Positions 17,298 through 24,955 of a stretch of 64,000 nt of DNA are shown piece after piece (the stretch's first letter is position 1; every line of letters starts with the position of its first letter). The stretch is from an uncultured Clostridia bacterium (GTDB lineage: Bacteria > Bacillota > Clostridia > Christensenellales > Borkfalkiaceae): contig CANQQY010000001.1 in assembly GCA_947626105.1 (NCBI GenBank), positions 1-64,000 on the forward strand, given 5' to 3'. Made by a program: the position numbers and the translations under genes. The notes under the pieces were generated by a model. That model was given only the letters and a program-made list of their open reading frames with translations. It was not told where the DNA came from and did no database searches.

Positions 17298-18205
17298 CGC
17301 ACCCCGACAAGCCGTTTTCTGATCTCTTTTTCGGGAACGCCCGCGCCGAGACAGACGAGGATCATTCTCACGTTTTTGATCTCCGCACGGCGGCGGAACA
17401 CATAATACAAAAAGGGCTCCTTGCCGCTCAATTCGAAGCGTTTGGAGAAGAAGTATTCCTCCCCGACGGAATCGCGCATGCGCTCCGCATCCGTAAAGGG
17501 CGCGCCTGCGCTCTTTGCCGCAAGGCAGGCCTTATAAAACGCTTCGTAAGGCGTCTTATCGAGCGCATGTTCCCTCTTTTCGGCGTCCTCCGAAAAAATC
17601 TTGTCGTAGACCTTCTTTTTGAGCGTGCCGCCGATGAACAGGCTTTCGGCATACTCCCTGTCGTCCGCCCGCATCGCTGTGAGAAGATCGGTCATGTCCG
17701 CACGGATCGAGAGCAGCTTTTTGAGCGTCCCCCGCGCCTTGCAGACTTTCCTTAGAAATGCGTACATCGCACGGTCGTACGCCGCGCCGATCTCCGCGCC
17801 GGAAACCCCTTCTTCAAAGACAAGCGCGGGAGGCTCCCCGTTTTCGACCGCTTTTTTCAGCTCCGCAACAGTGCGGAGCCCCTCGGGCGCGAGCATGCGT
17901 TCCGCATTTACGGAGAGGATCTGCGCCTTGGAGAGCGCTTTCAGGTTATGAAAGTCGCGCGGGGCGAAAAAATATGCCTTGTCCGCCTCGGTGGGCGCAT
18001 ATGCGCGGATAAATTCGTCGAGCGCACGCTCCTCCGCCTCGATCACGCCCTCTCTGCCGCTTGCGCCGCCGCCGAAGCCGTTCTCCGAAAGGGCGCGCAA
18101 GACCTCTTCCGCCGTCATTTCGGGGAAGCGAAGGATCTTTTCGCCCAAAAGAGCTTTTTCTTTGACGGCGATCACGCCGTTTGTGAACGTGGTATCGGGT
18201 GTCAT
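17294..18205 (-). CDS. atpC: V-type ATP synthase subunit C
   Basis: A 303-residue helical adaptor that joins the rotor ring to the central stalk. The start MTPDTTFTNGVIAVKEK is set by position, 4 bases after the stop of subunit E; a longer frame would overlap E almost wholly. AKSxGAPFTDAERMRDSVGEEYFF and the repeated YA-DYDRAMYAFL-type helices are typical. Length is a little short of the usual 330-350. Confidence 0.9.
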   Translation of the reverse strand: MTPDTTFTNGVIAVKEKALLGEKILRFPEMTAEEVLRALSENGFGGGASGREGVIEAEERALDEFIRAYAPTEADKAYFFAPRDFHNLKALSKAQILSVNAERMLAPEGLRTVAELKKAVENGEPPALVFEEGVSGAEIGAAYDRAMYAFLRKVCKARGTLKKLLSIRADMTDLLTAMRADDREYAESLFIGGTLKKKVYDKIFSEDAEKREHALDKTPYEAFYKACLAAKSAGAPFTDAERMRDSVGEEYFFSKRFELSGKEPFLYYVFRRRAEIKNVRMILVCLGAGVPEKEIRKRLVGVR

Positions 18206-18209
18206 ATCA

Positions 18210-18782
18210 CTATTTTCCGAAGACCGCAAGCGCGATCTCGGCCTGATGTTCCTCTCTGTCCGCCGCAAGGAGCGCGGGATAGGAGAGATCGGTATCGCAT
18301 ACTTTTCCGCGCAGAAGACAGCCGCCATTGATCGGCAACCGCTCCCCGGAAACCGTAAGATTTTTCTTTTTGACGACGGGAAGCCCCTTTGCCTCTTCCG
18401 CATAGGGGAAATTTTCGGCAAAGACGATTTCGTCCCCCTCTTCGGCATTCTCTTCGAGGAGCCGCCCGAGAAGGAGGAGACTTTCGTGTTTTTCAAGCGC
18501 AAGGAGCGAGGAAAGCGCGCGCAGGTAGATCCCGTCGATCACGCGCCGCTTTTCGGCAAGGAGAACCTTCGCGCCGTCCAGCCGCGCCGTCGCCGCCCTG
18601 CCCTCCTTGATCCTTCTTGCACGCTCCCGCGCTTCCTCTTCCGCCGCCGCACGGTCGGCGGCAAGGCTGTCCTCCGCCGCACGGACGATCTCCGCGGTGC
18701 GCTGCTCTGCCGCACGGACGATTTCCGCGGCTTCCGCCTCCGCGTCGGAGAGAATGCGCGAGAGGATCTCTTCCCTTCCCAT
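18210..18782 (-). CDS. atpE: V-type ATP synthase subunit E
   Basis: A 190-residue peripheral-stalk subunit. Residues 1-75 are a strongly charged right-handed coiled coil (AEAEAAEIVRAAEQRTAEIV) that pairs with the H/G subunit. The C-terminal domain caps subunit B. It lies 1 base from the K gene and 4 bases from the C gene. Confidence 0.92.
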   Translation of the reverse strand: MGREEILSRILSDAEAEAAEIVRAAEQRTAEIVRAAEDSLAADRAAAEEEARERARRIKEGRAATARLDGAKVLLAEKRRVIDGIYLRALSSLLALEKHESLLLLGRLLEENAEEGDEIVFAENFPYAEEAKGLPVVKKKNLTVSGERLPINGGCLLRGKVCDTDLSYPALLAADREEHQAEIALAVFGK

Positions 18783-18783
18783 A

Positions 18784-19341
18784 TCAGAGGATCGCCCTTA
18801 CCGCGGCCGCTGCGGGTTCGGCGATCACGGGCACATAATTGAGCGCAGGCACCGCCGAGACGAGAATGATGGAGATAAGAAGCCCGAGGATCGCGTAGAA
18901 CTCGATCATTGCGGGATACAGGATGAGTTTCCCGCCGAGGGATTCCTGCTTTCCGACCGCATAGATGCAGTTGACGGCGGATCTGCCCTGAAAATACCCC
19001 GTGACAAGACCCGAGACCGTCATGGGAAGCACTGCGCCGAAGATCGCCCAGCCCTCTGCGACCATTCCGCCCGCGCCCGCGACCGCTTCCGTCACGATCA
19101 TAGATTCCTGAATGGTGGAAAGCTGGCCCGAGGCGATGATGGCGATGATGAAGCCGTAGATCCCCTGCGTTGCGGGGAGCAGGACAAGCACCATGACTTT
19201 GCCGAAGAGCTTGGGGTTCTCGGAAAGAACGCCCGCCGCCGCCGTACCGGTCTTATAAAGGCCGATCGCCGAGCCGACGCCGCAGAGGAGAACGCAGAGC
19301 GCGATCCCGATCATTCCGATGACGTAACCTGTTGTAAACAT
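18784..19341 (-). CDS. atpK: V-type ATP synthase proteolipid subunit K, Na+-type
   Basis: A 185-residue rotor-ring subunit with four membrane helices (two fused hairpins). Residues corresponding to the sodium site of Enterococcus hirae NtpK (L61, T64, Q65, Q110, E139) are seen as Leu55, Thr58, Gln59 (LPATQG), Gln118 (YFQGR) and Glu147 (MIEFYAILG), with constant spacing offsets. This supports Na+ rather than H+ transport. The protein is longer than NtpK through an Ala-rich C-terminal tail. Ribosome site GGAGG. Confidence 0.95.
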   Translation of the reverse strand: MFTTGYVIGMIGIALCVLLCGVGSAIGLYKTGTAAAGVLSENPKLFGKVMVLVLLPATQGIYGFIIAIIASGQLSTIQESMIVTEAVAGAGGMVAEGWAIFGAVLPMTVSGLVTGYFQGRSAVNCIYAVGKQESLGGKLILYPAMIEFYAILGLLISIILVSAVPALNYVPVIAEPAAAAVRAIL

Positions 19342-19395
19342 ATGTGACCTCCAAAAGCATTCGCTTTGATTTTTTGATTTCTGTTTCGGAAACCG

Positions 19396-21354
19396 TTACT
19401 TGACGTAAACGTGTTTCCGCTTGGAACCGAGCGGGGTGAAGAGTTCCCCCTCGCCCTGATAGAATCTTCCGTAGAACTCGACATATTGGAGCCGCGCGTC
19501 GTGGATATAGGCGCCGAGAAGCCCCATCGCAAGATTAAAGAGATGCCCGACGACCATCAGGACCACGCCGAGGACGGCGAGGGCGATCTGCCCGCCCGTG
19601 ATGAAGTCGATCGCATAACTCGAAATGATCTGCGCGATGACCGCGCCCGAGAGCATGAGCCCGTATAGCCTCGCATAGCTCAAAACGTCCGACATATAGT
19701 TGATGATGCCGTACATCGCCCCGAAGCCCTTTGTGAATTTTCCCAAAAAGCGTTCGTGCCTTCCCGCAGTGAGCACAGCGGCAAGAAGCGCGGCGCCCGC
19801 CGTGATCCCGCCGACCGATTTGAGAATGGGGAGCGAAAATTCCTCGACAAACCCGACGACGGCAAGAAGCGCGCCCACGGAAAAGACCGCCCACGTGATC
19901 CCGTCGCAGATGCCGTCGAAGATCCTGCCTTTCCGCCAATGCTGCCATGCTTTGCACAGATACCCCGCAAAGATCTGGATGATCCCGATGATCATACTGA
20001 TGATGAGCATTGCGGGGATCTTGATCCCGACAAACGTGTAGCTCCCCTTCTGCGCGTCCGGCATGACGGTAAAGGGCAAGATTTGGATGCCGAACAGGGA
20101 GTTGAACATCACCCCCCAAAGCATCGCACAAATACCGCCGATCGCAAAGACGCCCGCGAGCGATTTGATTCCCCCCTCGCGCGCACGGTTCTTATAATAT
20201 AAAAACCCGCCGCCGAGGAGCATGAGAAGCCCGTACCCGATATCCCCCATGATAAAGCCCAAAAAGACGGAATAAAAGAAGGACATGACGGTGTTCGGAT
20301 CGAATTCGCGTGCGTTCGGCGCGGAATACATGTTCGTGATCGTTTCGAAATTCCTGACGACCTTGTTGTTTTTGGCGAGCGTGGGGACGAATTCATCCTC
20401 CGCAGGGTCGGAAAACTCATAGAAAAGCGGATCTTCGATTCCGTCGAGGGCGGCTTTCACGTTCTCCTCTTCGCCTGCGGGGACAAACGCTTCCAAGAAG
20501 AAAGCATGCTCGGTGGAGCGCATTTTTTCGGAAGATTGCGCCTTTTCGAGCTCGAAATCCACATAATCGCAATATATTTTGAGAGGACGGACCTCGGCGG
20601 AGAGTTCCGTGAGCGTATCCTCGGCGCACTTTGCGCTCTCCCGCGCGGCGGCAAGCTCCTTTTCCAGAGAGGCAAGAAGCTGTTCTCCAGATTTTTCTCC
20701 CGTATAAGGGCAAGCCGTAAACCCGCCCGACGAGAGCACGCGGTCGAACTCGGAAATCGCGCTCATATGGCAGACCGCCGTCACGAGAACGCCGTTTTCC
20801 CCGATTTTTTCTTCATAAGCGGCGAGAGGGATCCCGTCGAGCTGTTTTTTAAGGCTGTCCCATGCGGAGGAAGCCGCGATCCCGAGGCGCACGGCGACGT
20901 TTTTCGTCGGGCGGTAAGCGTCGAACGGGCGTTCTGCTTTCGCATACGGCTTTGCGGCGCCGATCGCACGGACAAGACGGGCCTCTTCCGCAGCGGCGCT
21001 ATTCTTCTGTTCGAGAAGCGAGGAAACTTTTTTCACGAGAAGATCCGCCTTTTCGCGGTACTCCTTCGCCCCGATGAAGTCCGAATAGCCGACCTCGAAG
21101 CCGTCTTTTACGACTTCCAGAGACTTATCCTCCCGCGCGGCGCTTTCCATATAAAAGGAGAGTGTTTCCAGCGTCCCTTCGAGCGAGGAAAGATAAGAGG
21201 AGAGCGATTCCGCATCCGTTGAAAGGGGCGCGGTGCCCTCTGTCTCGGCGTGTTCCTTAATCTCCACGGCATGCGTACGCTCCAAGGCGTTGAGGATCGG
21301 GTCGCGGTCGTAGGAGAGCGCCGCAAGATGCAGTTTTCGCATCTTTACGATCAC
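19396..21354 (-). CDS. atpI: V-type ATP synthase subunit I
   Basis: A 652-residue stator membrane subunit. Residues 1-330 are the cytosolic arm with two coiled coils (about 90-125 and 225-255). Residues 340-640 hold seven or eight membrane helices that form the ion half-channels, starting at NTVMSFFYSVFLGFIMGDIGYGLLMLLGG. The start overlaps the H/G gene by 4 bases. Confidence 0.95.
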   Translation of the reverse strand: MIVKMRKLHLAALSYDRDPILNALERTHAVEIKEHAETEGTAPLSTDAESLSSYLSSLEGTLETLSFYMESAAREDKSLEVVKDGFEVGYSDFIGAKEYREKADLLVKKVSSLLEQKNSAAAEEARLVRAIGAAKPYAKAERPFDAYRPTKNVAVRLGIAASSAWDSLKKQLDGIPLAAYEEKIGENGVLVTAVCHMSAISEFDRVLSSGGFTACPYTGEKSGEQLLASLEKELAAARESAKCAEDTLTELSAEVRPLKIYCDYVDFELEKAQSSEKMRSTEHAFFLEAFVPAGEEENVKAALDGIEDPLFYEFSDPAEDEFVPTLAKNNKVVRNFETITNMYSAPNAREFDPNTVMSFFYSVFLGFIMGDIGYGLLMLLGGGFLYYKNRAREGGIKSLAGVFAIGGICAMLWGVMFNSLFGIQILPFTVMPDAQKGSYTFVGIKIPAMLIISMIIGIIQIFAGYLCKAWQHWRKGRIFDGICDGITWAVFSVGALLAVVGFVEEFSLPILKSVGGITAGAALLAAVLTAGRHERFLGKFTKGFGAMYGIINYMSDVLSYARLYGLMLSGAVIAQIISSYAIDFITGGQIALAVLGVVLMVVGHLFNLAMGLLGAYIHDARLQYVEFYGRFYQGEGELFTPLGSKRKHVYVK

Positions 21355-21659
21355 TTTGCGATCCTCCCTACCACAGCTGCGACCTGAGGTTCCACATGCT
21401 CTAAAATCGAATCCGCATAAGCGGTTGCGGAAGCGCGGCTTTTTTGAAGCGAGGCTTCATAGGCGGCATCCGCCTCTATATTTGCCTCGGAGAGGATCTG
21501 TGCAGACAGCGCGGCGCATTCCGATTCGGAAGCCTTGACGATCTCCATCGCCCGCTTCTCCGCCTCGGTGACGATCTCCGCTGCGCGCGCCTTGGCGCGC
21601 TCTTTGATGTCGCTTGCCTTTTGTTCCGTCTCCGCGATCATACCGATGATGTCTTCCAT
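21351..21659 (-). CDS. atpH: V-type ATP synthase subunit G/H (peripheral stalk)
   Basis: A 102-residue, almost entirely helical, charged protein (EQKASDIKERAKARAAEIV) that forms the peripheral stalk with subunit E; NtpF in Enterococcus. First gene of the operon, coupled by ATGA to subunit I. A good promoter lies 60-90 bases upstream. Confidence 0.88.
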   Translation of the reverse strand: MEDIIGMIAETEQKASDIKERAKARAAEIVTEAEKRAMEIVKASESECAALSAQILSEANIEADAAYEASLQKSRASATAYADSILEHVEPQVAAVVGRIAK

Positions 21660-21719
21660 GCTCCGCTCCGATTTTTCAGCCGCAGACCTTTTTCGGGTCT
21701 CCTTATTTTTCCATATTGT

Positions 21720-21749
21720 ATTTTAACCCTTTCGGGACGCTTTTGTCAA
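21720..21749 (-). promoter_or_regulatory. Promoter of the V-ATPase operon
   Basis: On the minus strand: TTGACA (21749-21744), 18-bp spacer, TAAAAT (21725-21720). It lies 61 bases before the first ATPase gene, and no other promoter of this quality is seen within the operon. Confidence 0.75.
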
Positions 21750-21887
21750 GGAAATTTCGAAAATTCATTTTTTTCGGTGTGCGATGTCTCCGTCCGCCCT
21801 CTCCCCCTTTTCGTTCGTCCTTTTACGGCGTTTTGCAGATATTCAAACGAACGGAAAAAGATTTTTGCGGAAAGTCATAAAAAACGG

Positions 21888-21916
21888 TTGCATTTTGCGG
21901 ACGTTTGGTGTAAAAT
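21888..21916 (+). promoter_or_regulatory. Promoter of tRNA-Ser
   Basis: TTGCAT (21888-21893), 17-bp spacer, TAAAAT (21911-21916), 15 bases before the tRNA 5' end. Confidence 0.65.
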
Positions 21917-21930
21917 AACGATTGTCCTTT

Positions 21931-22021
21931 GCAGAGATGTCTGAGTGGCTTAAGGAGCACGATTGGAAATCGTGTGACGGTGGTGAATCGTCCCGGGGTT
22001 CAAATCCCCGTCTCTGCGCCA
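21931..22021 (+). tRNA. tRNA-Ser(GGA)
   Basis: Acceptor GCAGAGA / TCTCTGC, anticodon arm CACGA-TTGGAAA-TCGTG with anticodon GGA, long variable arm (GACGGTGGTGAATCGTC), T arm GGGGTTCAAATCCCC, encoded CCA at 22019-22021. All parts are regular for a class II serine tRNA. Confidence 0.97.
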
Positions 22022-22060
22022 AGTGGGACGTAAGTTGAATGACTTACGTCCCACTTTTTT
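22021..22060 (+). terminator. Terminator of tRNA-Ser
   Basis: A 15-bp perfect stem AAGTGGGACGTAAGT (22021-22035) pairs with 22042-22056, ending in a T-run. It begins on the last base of the tRNA. Confidence 0.85.
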
Positions 22061-22139
22061 GATTAACCGATTCAACACAACTCAAATAGTTGGATGGAAT
22101 TAAAAAACATCCCATTTTAAGCAGTTTGTTTTCTTAAAT

Positions 22140-22589
22140 TCAAATTTCAAGAAGTTTTGCTATAATCAGATCTTTAATCGGCTCGGTAATGCCATGCGCA
22201 AGTTCGGTCAGCACAAATCGGTCGCGGGGGAAATTTTCATTTGTAAAATCCTCATCATCGACCGCAACAAACGTTGTTATTTCGGGGTAATGCGCAAGAT
22301 AAGTCATGATTTCATCACCGCGATTTTCCAAAATCGGCATTTTACCATGGAAGTCATCATTGGTGATGCCGAACGGGCGGAACTGCTCCAACATATTCCA
22401 AATATCCTTTTTGTCCAATCGCCAAAAGCTGGATAGCACCAGCTTAAAACCCGTTATATCTATGATCTCCTTTAACCGTCGGCAACATTGTTCATCAAAT
22501 ACGTCATCTGCAGTATTGTCGCCCCAATTTACAACGCCTTCTTCATGTAGGCATACAACGCTGTCTATATCCAAAAACAGGACTTTCAT
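22140..22589 (-). CDS. HAD-superfamily protein, 'Swiss Army Knife' RNA-repair-like
   Basis: A 149-residue protein. Start MKVLFLDIDSVVC is chosen because the HAD nucleophile motif DxD (Asp7, Asp9) follows at once, as in the family; longer frames overlap the neighbour. LVLSSFWR is motif II and the acidic pair in VAVDDEDF is motif IV. It resembles the HAD_SAK group predicted to handle nucleic-acid ends. AT-rich, with two similarly AT-rich genes upstream. No clear ribosome site is visible before this start. Confidence 0.75.
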   Translation of the reverse strand: MKVLFLDIDSVVCLHEEGVVNWGDNTADDVFDEQCCRRLKEIIDITGFKLVLSSFWRLDKKDIWNMLEQFRPFGITNDDFHGKMPILENRGDEIMTYLAHYPEITTFVAVDDEDFTNENFPRDRFVLTELAHGITEPIKDLIIAKLLEI

Positions 22590-22662
22590 TTTTTTATGCT
22601 TTTTGAAGCGCAAACGCTCTGGGCGTATCCGCAAAGACAATCGTAATTTTATTTTGTTTGCT

Positions 22663-22920
22663 TCATTCGGGAAAATGCGCAATGTCTTTGAGACGGAAAA
22701 GCGGTTTAATCTCTTCGATAAACGATTCCCAAAGAAAATCATCGCGCGAAAAGACGACGCTTTTCCCTTCCTCGTTTGTCCAAATACGCCCGCGGGGAAA
22801 ATACTCGTAATGAAATTCGGCATATTCGGGGTATTTCGCCTTTACTGCTTTCCACAGTTCGGAGTGAGACTTTTGCGTATGGTCGAAAACACTCAAAAGA
22901 TAATGCCCCGGGTCTCGCAT
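22663..22920 (-). CDS. Small protein of unknown function
   Basis: An 85-residue, Tyr- and Glu-rich protein that includes FPRGRIWTNEEGKSVVFSRDDF. The frame overlaps the end of the next upstream gene by 28 bases, which suggests translational coupling. The overlap makes the exact start uncertain; a later start within the first 12 residues is possible. No family recognised. Its steady place between the UDG-like and HAD genes supports it being real. Confidence 0.6.
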   Translation of the reverse strand: MRDPGHYLLSVFDHTQKSHSELWKAVKAKYPEYAEFHYEYFPRGRIWTNEEGKSVVFSRDDFLWESFIEEIKPLFRLKDIAHFPE

Positions 22921-23888
22921 ACATGAAAATCGAAAACGCCTTCCATCACCTCGAATTGAAAGATTTCATAAAGATGCGACAAATTCTTATGTGGAATTGC
23001 AGGCACGACCCAAAAGACGCCCTCTTCGGGCTTTGCGCTGATTGAAAGATACTTGCAAAGTTCCGAAAAGGCAATATCCCACTCTTCGTTCCGAATCATC
23101 ATGAAAGGATTGTTATTAGGGCTTCCCCAAATGTAAGCAACCCCTTCATTTTGATATAGTTCGAGTAGAAGTTTTTTGCTAAAAATTGATGTGTAGGAAA
23201 AGTCGGGCTTCCCTAAGCCGAATTCGGAGAGGAAATCCAATTTCCCCGTAGAAAAAAGCACGACGTCGGGGCGCAAATAGGAGACGAGTTTTCCAAATAA
23301 ATCGCATGCCAATTTTTCTTGGATAGATTCTGGAAGTTTGCTCCATGTCGGATCTGTGGCGATGGGAGTTTTTAAGTCGATATGGATAGCGGTATTTTTC
23401 GCCACGGGAACACCAAGCTCTTCTCCCGCATAGGAGACATCAATGCCCAAACTGCGTAAGGCTTTTTCATAGCAGTTGAAATATGTATGATAGGGATTTA
23501 TATGAAAGTAATTGTTGTATGCCCAAGCAATTCGCTCATACTCCGCATTTTCCCAATGGGATTTCGCGACGTAGACAGCTTTTTTTGATTTTTTATCGTC
23601 ATAAGTAAAAAAGCGCGGCTCGGAGAACTCTCTGATGGACGGGTTGAGGCCGACTGTAATAACGCGAATCTCCGAGCGGAAATAGGCGTCCATGTCGCCG
23701 AACCAAAGGATCGGGAAGTTTCCCGCTATCCTTTCTAGGGGAGACAGGTCTTTCACTTCCTCAAACTTATTCCATGCTTTTGCAAGTAGAACGCCTACAT
23801 CGTCATGGTCTTTTGCCGTAAAATGATAATTCCAACAAAAATTTTTTTGTATTGTTTCAGACGGTACGCCGAGCAAGTTTTTTTTCAT
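22893..23888 (-). CDS. Uracil-DNA-glycosylase-like protein (tentative)
   Basis: A 331-residue cytosolic protein. VITVGLNPSIREF (about 76-88) resembles the first motif of the uracil-DNA glycosylase fold (G-x-N-P). The C-terminal WGSPNNNPF may play the part of the second motif. The central part (SYLRPDVVLFSTGK) fits the fold's beta strand before the active site. Assignment rests on these motifs only. Ribosome site AAGGAG; promoter at 23970-23998. First gene of an AT-rich three-gene unit lying against tRNA-Ser. Confidence 0.6.
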   Translation of the reverse strand: MKKNLLGVPSETIQKNFCWNYHFTAKDHDDVGVLLAKAWNKFEEVKDLSPLERIAGNFPILWFGDMDAYFRSEIRVITVGLNPSIREFSEPRFFTYDDKKSKKAVYVAKSHWENAEYERIAWAYNNYFHINPYHTYFNCYEKALRSLGIDVSYAGEELGVPVAKNTAIHIDLKTPIATDPTWSKLPESIQEKLACDLFGKLVSYLRPDVVLFSTGKLDFLSEFGLGKPDFSYTSIFSKKLLLELYQNEGVAYIWGSPNNNPFMMIRNEEWDIAFSELCKYLSISAKPEEGVFWVVPAIPHKNLSHLYEIFQFEVMEGVFDFHVCETRGIIF

Positions 23889-23969
23889 ATGCGCTCCTTA
23901 AAATTAAAAAGTTCTAATATAATGCCGTTTGAACCAAAAATGAAAAGCACAATCTCACTTGCCGCACCG

Positions 23970-23998
23970 ATTATAGCACATTTTTACAAGAAAAACAA
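23970..23998 (-). promoter_or_regulatory. Promoter of the AT-rich UDG/HAD unit
   Basis: On the minus strand: TTGTTT (23998-23993), 17-bp spacer, TATAAT (23975-23970), giving a leader of about 75 nt before the ATG at 23888. In the gap 23889-24220 nothing else is seen apart from this and the phosphatase promoter. Confidence 0.65.
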
Positions 23999-24167
23999 GG
24001 CAAAAAATTACAAGATATGAAATCATCCGAACGCTCCGCTGAAGAAACTCGGTTTCAGGTTTTGATTATACACTTTTGGCGCGCCAACGTCGCGGCAAAG
24101 CGGCGGTTCGAGGCGGTTGCCTTTGAACAACCGCTATCCTTTTGTCATCTGCCGATCGCGCACAGGG

Positions 24168-24196
24168 TTGATAAATTTCCAAATCTGTGATATAAT
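24168..24196 (+). promoter_or_regulatory. Promoter of the histidine phosphatase gene
   Basis: TTGATA (24168-24173), 17-bp spacer, TATAAT (24191-24196), 24 bases before the start codon. Confidence 0.75.
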
Positions 24197-24220
24197 CAAG
24201 AAAAACGGTCAAGGTTCGAA

Positions 24221-24751
24221 ATGAAGATCTACGTCGTACGGCACTGCACGACCGAGTGCAGCGCAAAAAAAATTTATTGCGGAAGAACGGATATTCCCCT
24301 CTCCGAGGAAGGGCGTCGGGAGGCGGAACGGCTCTCTGCGGTCACAAAGGATTATGATTTCGAGCTCATTCTCTCATCCCCTCTCCTTCGGGCGAGGGAG
24401 ACGGCGGAGGCGATCGCAAAGGATAAGCATGTCCCCATTCTCTTTGACGACCGTCTCAAAGAGCGCGACTTCGGCGATTTTGAGCAAACGGAGTGCGCGC
24501 GGGAGGAAGGGAAACGCTTCCGTTACAGCTTTGCGTTAAAGTATCCGAACGGCGAATCCAATCTGCAAGTCGCTGCCCGCGTCTATGCACTTCTCAATGA
24601 GATTCTCAAAAAATATGCGGGAAAAAACCTACTTCTCGTCTCACACGGGAGCGCATGCAGGATCATCCGCACCTATTTTACGGAGATGACGGACGCGGAG
24701 TTTTATGCCTACTCCCAGCCCAACGGCGGGATCGAAACGTATGAGATCTGA
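24221..24751 (+). CDS. Histidine phosphatase family protein
   Basis: A 176-residue phosphoglycerate-mutase-like enzyme. Phospho-acceptor His8 lies in VVRHCTTE (Cys9 replaces the Gly of the usual RHG). Arg58 and Glu81 follow in their usual places, and the second catalytic His142 lies in LLLVSHGSACR. Proteins of this size are often phosphatases for small phosphate esters; the substrate cannot be told. The gene is a single unit with its own promoter and terminator. Confidence 0.9.
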   Translation: MKIYVVRHCTTECSAKKIYCGRTDIPLSEEGRREAERLSAVTKDYDFELILSSPLLRARETAEAIAKDKHVPILFDDRLKERDFGDFEQTECAREEGKRFRYSFALKYPNGESNLQVAARVYALLNEILKKYAGKNLLLVSHGSACRIIRTYFTEMTDAEFYAYSQPNGGIETYEI

Positions 24752-24773
24752 CGAATGCTCTGTTTGGAATATA

Positions 24774-24802
24774 AAAAGTCGGGAAAACTCCCGACTTTTT
24801 TG
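24774..24802 (+). terminator. Terminator of the phosphatase gene
   Basis: AAAAAGTCGGGA / TCCCGACTTTTTT, a perfect stem with an AAAC loop and T-run; works on either strand. Confidence 0.85.
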
Positions 24803-24824
24803 GTATACACACTTTTTTATGACA

Positions 24825-24935
24825 CCCCCTCAGTCACGCAAGGACAGCGTGACAGCTCCCCCTCGAGGGGGAGCCGAGGGGCGGACTCCGTTCTTCGGGA
24901 TCCTTCGGCTACACCTCAGGATGATGCGAAAATCG
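24825..24935. repeat. Dispersed repeat between phosphatase and glucanase
   Basis: Carries AGTCACGCAAGGACAGCGTG, CTCCCCCTCGAGGGGGAG and the signature GACTCCGTTCTTCGGGATCC...CAGGATGATGCG shared with the repeats at 13.4, 50.9, 52.8 and 58.9 kb. Confidence 0.85.
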
Positions 24936-24955
24936 GGGAGCCGAAAAACGGACGT

